Shown in pieces: positions 1 to 5,051 of a stretch of DNA of 6,222 nt (positions are counted from its first letter, which is position 1; each line of letters starts with the position of its first letter). Position numbers and translations under genes: made by a program. This DNA is from an uncultured archaeon A07HN63 (GTDB taxonomy: Archaea; Halobacteriota; Halobacteria; Halobacteriales; Haloferacaceae). Under the pieces are notes generated by a model. It did no database searches and was not told where the DNA came from. It saw only the letters and a program-made list of their open reading frames with translations. The stretch is from contig KI543219.1 of the NCBI GenBank assembly GCA_000496215.1, positions 285,310 to 291,531 of the forward strand, in the 5' to 3' direction.

Positions 1-1106
1 TCGTCGGCATCGTCTGCGCGGCAGCAGGATCGGTGACGGTGAGACTGCCCCATCTTGCGGAGTGGTCGCGCCTCCTTCTTCCCATACCAGTGGAGGTGCG
101 CGTTCGACGACGCGAGCACGCTGTCGACGTTGTGGAGCGTCGCAGGTTCGGGCTCGTCGACATCGCCGAGGATATTGGCCGAGACCGTGGGCTCGCGGAG
201 CCCGGTCGGCCCGAGCGGCCAGCCCAGCACGGCACGAACGTGGTTCTCGAACTGGGAAGTCCGCGCTCCCTCGATGGTCCAGTGGCCGGAGTTGTGGGGC
301 CGCGGCGCGATCTCGTTGACGAGGATCTCACCGTCCTCGCTCTCGAAGAGTTCGATCCCGTAGACGCCGCGGCCGTCGAGAAAGTCCAGCACGTCGGTGG
401 CAACATCGCGGGCGCGATCACGTGTTTGGTCGTCGGTCCGGGCCGGCGACACGCTCGATCTGAGGATTTCTTCCTCGTGGATCGTCTCCGTGACGGGGTA
501 GGTGTCGATGCCGTCCGCCCCTTTGACGCCGATGACCGAGAGTTCGCGTTCGAAGGGGACGAACGCCTCGGCCATCGTCTCGACGCCGAGTTCGTCGAGG
601 GCGGCGGCCGCGTCGTCGGGGTCCTGTACTGGTGTGTTGCCACGGCCGTCGTAGCCGCCCTCGCGGGCTTTCAGCATCACGCCGTCGAGTTCCTCGACCG
701 CGAGTTTGAGGTCTTTCTCGCCACCGACCCCGATGAACTCCGGGACTGGAATCCCGGCGTCGGCCAGCGCCTCCTTCTGAACGAGTTTGTCCTGGATCGT
801 CCGCAGGGTGCCAGGATCGGGGTTAACCGGCACGTCGTACTCGTCGGCGACCTCGTCGAGCAGGGCGGGATCGGCGAGTTCGATCTCGAAGGTGAGCGCG
901 TCGCTCGCGGCGGCGAGGTCGCGGACGGCCTCGGGGTCGTCGAAGTCGCCGACGATTTGCTCGCGGGCGACGAGCGAAGCCGGACACTCGGGCGTGGGAT
1001 CAAGCACGATCACCTCAACGCCGAGCGGCGCGGCCGCCTCGGCGAGCATGCGGCCGAGTTGCCCGCCGCCGACGACGCCGAGCGTAGGACCGGGAAGTGT
1101 CGTCAT
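1..1106 (-). CDS. purK: 5-(carboxyamino)imidazole ribonucleotide synthase (N5-CAIR synthase), 3' end cut by window
   Basis: PurK is a cytoplasmic ATP-grasp enzyme. It carboxylates 5-aminoimidazole ribonucleotide with bicarbonate and ATP to give N5-CAIR, which PurE then rearranges during de novo purine synthesis. Translating the minus strand from the ATG at 1106 gives 368 open codons to the edge. Visible family features are the N-terminal nucleotide-binding motif GVVGGGQLGRML (residues 10-21), the ATP-grasp segment LKAREGGYDGRGN (about 145-157) and the signature NEIAPRPHNSGHW (264-276), followed by TIEGARTSQFENHVRAVLG. The usual PurK tail WYGKKEARPLRKMG is also present. The start is supported by its position just before the conserved glycine-rich motif and by a TATA-like box 27 nt upstream. 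After KMG the frame changes to an uncharacteristic basic, Cys-containing stretch (QSHRHRSCCR), whereas the -1 alternative reads SLTVTDPAAA, so a frameshift near 48-51 is likely. Family lengths are roughly 355-390 residues, so little is missing. The family assignment is very secure; the C-terminal reading is not. Confidence 0.95.
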   Translation of the reverse strand, partial: MTTLPGPTLGVVGGGQLGRMLAEAAAPLGVEVIVLDPTPECPASLVAREQIVGDFDDPEAVRDLAAASDALTFEIELADPALLDEVADEYDVPVNPDPGTLRTIQDKLVQKEALADAGIPVPEFIGVGGEKDLKLAVEELDGVMLKAREGGYDGRGNTPVQDPDDAAAALDELGVETMAEAFVPFERELSVIGVKGADGIDTYPVTETIHEEEILRSSVSPARTDDQTRDRARDVATDVLDFLDGRGVYGIELFESEDGEILVNEIAPRPHNSGHWTIEGARTSQFENHVRAVLGWPLGPTGLREPTVSANILGDVDEPEPATLHNVDSVLASSNAHLHWYGKKEARPLRKMGQSHRHRSCCRADDAD

Positions 1107-1128
1107 ACGCCCAGAAAAATTAATGTAG

Positions 1129-1141
1129 AGAAATAAGCGTT
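1129..1141 (-). promoter_or_regulatory. Probable purK core promoter (TATA-like box, leaderless transcript)
   Basis: On the minus strand the sequence AACGCTTATTTCT lies here. Its TTATTT core (1136-1131) is centred about 27 nt before the purK ATG at 1106. Haloarchaeal TATA boxes sit about 25-27 nt before the transcription start, so transcription would begin at or next to the ATG. No Shine-Dalgarno sequence is visible, which fits a leaderless mRNA. The call rests on position and composition only. Confidence 0.55.
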
Positions 1142-1212
1142 CTCACTTCTGTGTTTTATTTATTTCATGTATATCTTACTGTTATTAAACTATTAGTGAG
1201 TTTGTTCTCACC

Positions 1213-1224
1213 TATTAATTTTAA
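1213..1224 (+). promoter_or_regulatory. Possible TATA element of the small membrane gene
   Basis: TATTAATTTTAA lies about 30-35 nt before the ATG at 1253. This is close to the spacing expected for a haloarchaeal TATA box with a very short or absent leader. The surrounding DNA is AT-rich in general, so chance matches are common and the call is tentative. Confidence 0.35.
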
Positions 1225-1252
1225 CACGGTGACGTTAAACGATTTATCTGCT

Positions 1253-1534
1253 ATGAGCGAGGGTTCAGCAAGTAGTGCAGGTAGCACAGATACTTCACCA
1301 CTTGTAGCCGCAATTCTTTCACTAATTTTCCCCGGAATTGGTTTGCTAATAGCAGGTGAACCTGTAAAGGGAAGAGGAGTTTACTGGATTGCAGGTACAC
1401 TAATTGCAGGAGTGTTATTATTTGGATTCTCCATTATTACCCTTGGTATAGGGGCAATACTCTATTTGGCTTGGCCGCTAGTCCATATCGCTGCAGCAGT
1501 TGACTCATACGTTCAAGTAGACAATATTTACTAA
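1253..1534 (+). CDS. Small two-helix membrane protein, TM2-like
   Basis: This gene encodes a 93-residue integral membrane protein of unknown function. A short polar N-terminus (MSEGSASSAGSTDTS) precedes a first hydrophobic helix at about residues 16-34, containing SPLVAAILSLIFPGIGLLIAGE. A short basic linker (EPVKGRG) follows, then a long hydrophobic stretch at about 42-81, enough for one or two helices, and a polar end, DSYVQVDNIY. The PGIG...AGEPVKGRG pattern resembles the PGxGxxYxGxxxRG core of small TM2-type membrane proteins, but the resemblance is weak. I chose the ATG at 1253 because it gives a typical polar haloarchaeal N-terminus and has an AT-rich element about 30 nt upstream. The same frame is open back to a GTG at 1151, adding 34 mostly hydrophobic residues, which seems less likely. 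G+C content (about 45%) and AT-ending codons differ from its neighbours. It stands alone, divergent from purK and convergent with trm5. Confidence 0.75.
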   Translation: MSEGSASSAGSTDTSPLVAAILSLIFPGIGLLIAGEPVKGRGVYWIAGTLIAGVLLFGFSIITLGIGAILYLAWPLVHIAAAVDSYVQVDNIY

Positions 1535-1540
1535 ATCTAT

Positions 1541-1568
1541 AATTCTAGAATTTATTTTCGTACGAAAA
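1541..1568. terminator. Pair of palindromes between convergent genes, possible bidirectional terminator
   Basis: Two perfect palindromes lie side by side: AATTCTAGAATT (1541-1552) and TTTTCGTACGAAAA (1555-1568). They sit between the 3' ends of the small membrane gene (stop at 1534) and trm5 (stop at 1639). On the plus strand TTTATTTT runs from 1551 to 1558; on the minus strand five T residues run from 1569 to 1565. Archaeal termination depends on T tracts, so this could end transcription from both sides. A dimeric regulator's binding site is an alternative, although no gene starts nearby. Confidence 0.4.
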
Positions 1569-1638
1569 ATTACTGTTACACGGTTTATTATGTCTGATAC
1601 TAGAAACGAGGTGCGTTGATCCGTTCATACGAATACTA

Positions 1639-2694
1639 TCAAAGGCTGACTGAGGAGGATCCTTTCCGCGTCAGCCGCACATCCAAGCAGACATTGAGTT
1701 CGTGTGGCGCATAGGATCGCACCATGTGTTCGGTCTCGACAGTCACGTCGTACGTCGGTTCGGCGGCCGCCCGGATTGCCTCGATTCCCGGTTCGAAGGG
1801 GTCGTCCTCATGTTGGATGTCGTAGTAGTGAATCACACAGTCGTCGCCCGCTAGCGCGACGGCCGTGTCGAGAAAGTCGCCAGCACTGTGCGGGAGGTTC
1901 ATCACCAGCCGGTCGGCCCAGTCAGCGTAGTCGGCCGCAACCTCGCGCACATCGCCAGCGATGGCGGTCACGCTCTCGGCAACGCCGTTGCGCCGAGCGT
2001 TCTCGCGGCAGTACTCGACAGCTGTCTCGTTGAGATCGACCGCGACCACATCGGCCCCGCGGCTGGCAGCCGGGATCGCAAACGGGCCGACGCCGGCAAA
2101 CATGTCGACCACCTGCTCGCCCGAGTCGATCTGTTCGACGACGCGGTGGCGTTCGGTGGCGAGCCGCGGCGAGAAGTAGACCGCGTCGAGATCGAGCAGG
2201 AACTCGTGGCCGTACTCGCGGTGGACGGTTTCGGTCGGCGACAGGTCGCTCGCGGCGACCCCGTCGGCAGCGTCGCCCGTCGCCGCGTCGTCGACCGCCA
2301 GCACGTCCCAGTCGCGGACACGACACTCGCCCTTGATTTTTGAGGCGCGGTTGAGCACCGCTCGCGCCGGAAGATCGGCGTCAAGCACAGCGTCGGCGAT
2401 CTCGCTGGCACGGTCGGCGTCGTCCTCGTCGACGATGACGAGATCGCCGATACGTTCAAGTGAGGGATCGAAGCCGAGCAGGTCGGCCGGCGTGGTAACG
2501 CCCTCCCGCGCCGGCAGGTCGCGGCGCGTCGTCTCGAACTCCGCGGGCACGCCATCGGGATCGGTGACCGGAAGATATAGCGTCTCGTCGTTTACGTCGA
2601 TCTCGTGGTCGTCGTCAAGTACCCCGGCCTCGGCCAGCGCGGTTCGCGCGGCTTCGCCGGCGGTGCGGTCGACGACGACACACGGGACCTGCAT
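1639..2694 (-). CDS. trm5: tRNA (guanine(37)-N1)-methyltransferase Trm5
   Basis: Trm5 transfers a methyl group from S-adenosylmethionine to N1 of G37, next to the anticodon, which prevents +1 frameshifting. In archaea this m1G37 can also be the first step toward wyosine derivatives. The protein has 351 residues. An N-terminal D1-type tRNA-recognition region (about 1-110) is followed by the Trm5 signature: KIKGECRVRDWDVLA (119-133), TETVHREYGHEF (154-165) and YFSPRLATERHRV (173-185). The class I (Rossmann) methyltransferase core has motif I VDMFAGVGPFAIPAA (196-210), the acidic ribose-binding D220 in VAVDLNETAVEYC, GDVREV (247-252) and the NLPH motif (266-269). Residues 134-153 form an Ala/Asp-rich stretch that looks like an insertion between conserved blocks. 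The ATG at 2694 fits the family N-terminus; a TATA-like GCTTAG is about 27 nt upstream. The gene is monocistronic here. Assignment to Trm5 is secure; the a/b/c subtype is not. Confidence 0.93.
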   Translation of the reverse strand: MQVPCVVVDRTAGEAARTALAEAGVLDDDHEIDVNDETLYLPVTDPDGVPAEFETTRRDLPAREGVTTPADLLGFDPSLERIGDLVIVDEDDADRASEIADAVLDADLPARAVLNRASKIKGECRVRDWDVLAVDDAATGDAADGVAASDLSPTETVHREYGHEFLLDLDAVYFSPRLATERHRVVEQIDSGEQVVDMFAGVGPFAIPAASRGADVVAVDLNETAVEYCRENARRNGVAESVTAIAGDVREVAADYADWADRLVMNLPHSAGDFLDTAVALAGDDCVIHYYDIQHEDDPFEPGIEAIRAAAEPTYDVTVETEHMVRSYAPHELNVCLDVRLTRKGSSSVSL

Positions 2695-2714
2695 AGTTGC
2701 CGGTAGTGAGTGAT

Positions 2715-2734
2715 CCGGCTAAGCGTTGACGCTT
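2715..2734 (-). promoter_or_regulatory. Possible trm5 promoter with overlapping inverted repeat
   Basis: The inverted repeat AAGCGT-TG-ACGCTT occupies 2721-2734. Its left arm merges with a weak TATA-like core (TTAGCC, minus strand 2722-2717) centred about 26 nt before the trm5 ATG. A repeat overlapping the core promoter could be an operator, or the overlap may be chance. The divergent gene at 2781 has only a weak TTT-containing element at 2753-2755, at the right distance, within the same 86-bp gap. Confidence 0.35.
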
Positions 2735-2780
2735 CCGCCCGACCGCGAGGGCTTTGGTCGCGGACGAGTAAGCGTGGCCA

Positions 2781-3071
2781 ATGGCCGACAGCGAGTTTCC
2801 GGAGCCACAGCCCGGCCCGTCGTGGGCACGGCTCCGGGTCCGGTTTGCCTGTATCGGTGGCGCAGCACTGCTCCAGCTCGCTGTGTTCTGGGACTTTGTC
2901 GTTGCGGTGGTGCCGATGCTGTGGCCGCCGGTCGAGCCGCTGACGCAGTGGGTGAGTCTGCTCATGGTGTCAGCCGGTTCCTTTGTTGTTATCTCGGGTG
3001 TAATCGGCACGCTGGTCGGTGACCAGCTCTACGACCGGTATCTGACGGACAGTTCGACCGACGAGAAGTAG
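2781..3071 (+). CDS. Small two-helix membrane protein of unknown function
   Basis: I do not recognise a named family. The product is 96 residues: an acidic, proline-rich N-terminus (MADSEFPEPQPGPSW), a first hydrophobic helix at about residues 23-46, a second at about 57-80, and a short acidic tail (DSSTDEK). The helices are joined by a short proline-containing turn (PPVEPLTQW). The acidic ends and strong third-position G/C bias match neighbouring chromosomal genes, which supports real coding. The ATG at 2781 is favoured because it starts the acidic N-terminus and sits shortly after a TTT-containing element with leaderless spacing. The gene diverges from trm5 with an 86-bp gap, and its stop lies only 10 bp from the convergent stop of the ABC ATPase. 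The tight packing does not indicate a shared function. Confidence 0.72.
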   Translation: MADSEFPEPQPGPSWARLRVRFACIGGAALLQLAVFWDFVVAVVPMLWPPVEPLTQWVSLLMVSAGSFVVISGVIGTLVGDQLYDRYLTDSSTDEK

Positions 3072-3081
3072 GTCACAGTCG

Positions 3082-3899
3082 TCAGCCGTCAGTGTCGCTG
3101 GCGTCGCCCTCATCGACGCCCGGCAGTGCGGTCACCCGCGGGGCGTCAGTCACGTCGTCCTGTGAGACGACCGCCGTTGCGTCGAAGGCGGTCTCCAGCG
3201 TCTCGCTCGTGAGCACCGCCGATGGCGGGCCAGCGGCGACAATCTCACCATCGGCCAGCAGGACGAGGCGGTCACAGTAACGGGCCGCCATATCCAGATC
3301 GTGGATCGCGGCGACCGCGGCGGTGCCGTCGTCGACGACCGACCGCACCGTCTCCAGCGTTCGGATCGCGTGGTTGATATCGAGACTCGCGGTCGGCTCA
3401 TCCAGCAGCAACACCGGCGTCGCTTGCGCAAGCGCACGCGCCAACAGGACGCGCTGGCGCTCGCCACCGCTGAGGTCGGTAACAGGTCGGTTGGCCAACT
3501 CGGTCAGCGATGTTCGGTCGAGCGCGGATTCGACGGCTGCCTGATCCGTCTCGTCGGCTGCCTCGAACCGTCCGATATGCGCGTGGCGGCCCATCGCCAC
3601 CGCCTCCCGAACCGAGAACGCAAACGAGAGTGCCGTCTCCTGCGGGACAGTTGCGACGCGACGACCGATCTCGCGGGCCGACAGCCCCGGTACCGACTGT
3701 CCGGTGAGGGTGATCTCGCCGCTGGCCACCTCGATCCCGTTTCGAATCGCCCGCAGGAGCGTCGTCTTGCCCGCGCCGTTCGGCCCGATCAGCCCGACGA
3801 GCGTACCGGCCTCGGCCGTCAGCGAAACCTCGGACAGGACCCGCCGACCGCCGAGATCGACAGAAACGTCGTCGACGACGAGCGGGGTGGATCGCTCAC
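3082..3899 (-). CDS. ABC transporter ATP-binding protein, iron-siderophore/cobalamin type; start region appears frameshifted
   Basis: This is the cytoplasmic ATPase of the importer formed with the adjacent permease. Numbering below assumes a corrected 272-residue protein. Visible motifs are Walker A GPNGAGKTT (39-47), Q-loop in ATVPQET (Q87), signature LSGGERQR (143-150), Walker B LLLDEP (164-169) with the catalytic Glu at 168, D-loop SLD, and the switch His in AIHDLD (H200). An acidic C-terminal tail follows. The size and motif spacing fit the BtuD/FecE/FhuC group. The oddity is the start: the frame carrying all these motifs has no ATG, GTG or TTG near the expected N-terminus. A GTG at 3899 overlaps the permease stop as GTGA, a classic coupled start, but lies one frame off. 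Adding one base to the four-base G/C run at 3884-3887 would give MSDPPPLVVDDVSVDLGG. A sequencing indel, a real mutation or recoding could explain this. The name btuD is plausible but the substrate is undetermined. Confidence 0.85.
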
Positions 3900-4993
3900 A
3901 GCGCGTGCACCTCGCGGTTCCGGAGGAGATAGAGGAAAAACGGCGCGCCAAGCGCGGCGGTGACGATCCCGACCGGAATCTCAGTTGCACCTGCGCGAGC
4001 GAGTGTATCGGTGAGCACGAGGAAGGACGCGCCGGCCAGCGCGGCCGCCGGCAACAACACCCGGTGATCGGGACCGACAACCAACCGGACCATATGTGGA
4101 ACGATCAGGCCGACGAAGCCGATAACCCCGGAGACGGCGACCGCCGCCGCGGTCAGCAACGCCGATACCGCAAGCAGAATCCGCTTCGTACGCTCGACTG
4201 CCACGCCGAGCCCTGCCGCCGCCTCCTCGCCGAGCAGTAACACGTTGAGATCACGCGCGTACGCCAGCAGGATGGCGAACAGCACCGGGACAATGAGGAG
4301 CGTGATCGTCACGTCCGTCCAGCCGGCGTTGCCGAGATGCCCCATCAGCCAGTGGACGACCGCCCGGAGCCCATCGCCGCTGTAGAGCTGCAGAAACGCG
4401 ATGACAGCCCCGAGAAAGGCCTGAATCGCCACGCCGGCGAGCAACAGCGTCGCCACCGGCGTCCGGCCGTCCTCGGTGGCAATTAGATAGACACCGAAGG
4501 CCGTCAGCACGGCTCCAAAGAACGCCGCACCGCGGAGTCCCAGCCCGAACGGGATCGCCGCGGGCACGACGAGAAACGCGACCGCACCGACGGCCGCGCC
4601 GGAGGAGACACCGATAATCGACGGATCGGCCATCGGATTCCGGAAGAAGCCCTGCATCACGGTGCCGGCGGCCGCCAGCGCGAAGCCGACGGTCGCCGCA
4701 AGCAGGATGCGCGGGAGCCGAACCTGCATGATGATCGTCGCCTCGGTGGCATCGACCGGGAACGCAAACGCTGGCTGCCACGTGATCGCCGGCAGCGGGA
4801 GCTGGAGCGTGCCGGCGACCGACAGCGGCGCCACCTCGATACCGGCCGGGATCGCCACCGCATTGAGGAGAATCTTCACCACCGCTGCCGGCGGGATCCG
4901 AACCGGACCAACACCAGCACTGACCGTGATCACGACAGCGAGCACGCCGCACAGCCACAGCGACCACGTCGCTGCGCGCTGTCGCACAGACAT
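3896..4993 (-). CDS. FecCD/BtuC-family ABC transporter permease
   Basis: This integral membrane protein forms the channel of a type II importer for cobalamin, ferric siderophore or haem, acting as a homodimer in known relatives. The 365 residues include many hydrophobic helices and strong family motifs: RLPRILLAATVGFALAAAG (92-110), the conserved QGFFRNPMADPSIIGVSSG segment (114-132), a GEEAAAGLGV segment (255-264) typical of the cytoplasmic coupling region, and GFVGLIVPHMVRLVVGPDHR (292-311). EIPVGIVTAALGAPFFLYLLR (338-358) closes the protein. Helix 1 (about 9-28) is followed by an unusually long region at about 45-88 before the conserved core, making it longer than E. coli BtuC (about 326 residues). 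The ATG at 4993 is chosen because it precedes the first helix and has a TATA-like box 28 nt upstream; the frame is open further upstream, but that extension overlaps the divergent gene. Its TGA overlaps the ATPase GTG by two bases, implying one operon with coupled translation. Confidence 0.93.
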   Translation of the reverse strand: MSVRQRAATWSLWLCGVLAVVITVSAGVGPVRIPPAAVVKILLNAVAIPAGIEVAPLSVAGTLQLPLPAITWQPAFAFPVDATEATIIMQVRLPRILLAATVGFALAAAGTVMQGFFRNPMADPSIIGVSSGAAVGAVAFLVVPAAIPFGLGLRGAAFFGAVLTAFGVYLIATEDGRTPVATLLLAGVAIQAFLGAVIAFLQLYSGDGLRAVVHWLMGHLGNAGWTDVTITLLIVPVLFAILLAYARDLNVLLLGEEAAAGLGVAVERTKRILLAVSALLTAAAVAVSGVIGFVGLIVPHMVRLVVGPDHRVLLPAAALAGASFLVLTDTLARAGATEIPVGIVTAALGAPFFLYLLRNREVHAL

Positions 4994-5017
4994 GAGTGAA
5001 ACCCAGCTTGCAGTAGG

Positions 5018-5030
5018 CAAATACTTATTG
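5018..5030. promoter_or_regulatory. Overlapping divergent core promoters of the importer genes
   Basis: The 58-bp gap between the permease and binding-protein start codons holds one AT-rich block, CAAATACTTATTG. Read on the plus strand, CTTATT (5024-5029) is centred about 26 nt before the binding-protein ATG at 5052. Read on the minus strand, TATTTG (5023-5018) is centred about 28 nt before the permease ATG at 4993. Both spacings fit leaderless haloarchaeal transcription. The two elements abut and would compete for the TATA-binding protein, so a regulator bound here could control both transcripts. No Shine-Dalgarno sequence is visible for either gene. Confidence 0.6.
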
Positions 5031-5051
5031 TCTTCGTCCGGAACCTGCGGT

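Larger units (their letters stand above)
1107..1638. other. AT-rich patch between purK and trm5
   Basis: This stretch is clearly poorer in G+C than both neighbours. The coding part (about 1261-1500) counts by hand to roughly 45% G+C, and the flanks look lower still, whereas purK and trm5 are strongly GC-rich. It contains the purK promoter, one small membrane-protein gene, and a 104-bp intergenic tail with two palindromes. I see no terminal inverted repeats, target-site duplication, tRNA end or transposase remnant. The composition could reflect horizontal acquisition or simply relaxed codon use in a weakly constrained gene. Confidence 0.6.

Noticed and set aside
33..1136. A 367-codon open frame on the plus strand opposite purK
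   Set aside because: It is the antisense of a secure purK gene. Long antisense frames are normal in GC-rich haloarchaeal genes with strong third-position bias, and the translation shows no family motif.
1139..1211. Direct repeat GTTCTCAC at 1139-1146 and 1204-1211, as a possible insertion footprint
   Set aside because: An 8-bp repeat 65 bp apart that does not flank the gene is easily chance, and there are no terminal inverted repeats.
1151..1252. GTG start at 1151 for the small membrane protein
   Set aside because: It would add 34 hydrophobic residues before a polar segment that itself looks like a normal N-terminus, and it would overlap the AT-rich promoter region.
2776..2786. GGCC-AAT-GGCC inverted repeat over the start codon at 2781
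   Set aside because: The arms are only four GC-rich bases, a frequent chance pattern in this composition, with no supporting context.
3867..3880. Palindrome CGTCGTCGACGACG
   Set aside because: It lies in coding sequence and arises from repeated Val/Asp codons (GTC, GAC), which are very common in haloarchaeal genes.
3900..4080. Long N-terminal leader for the ABC ATPase (frame open to 4080)
   Set aside because: The leader is Arg/Ser/Cys-rich and lies wholly inside the permease coding region in another frame. It looks like shadow translation; a frameshift near 3884-3887 explains the N-terminus better.
4994..5051. Cobalamin riboswitch in the transporter leader
   Set aside because: Both genes appear leaderless, so there is no room for a structured leader RNA, and no B12-box-like element was seen.
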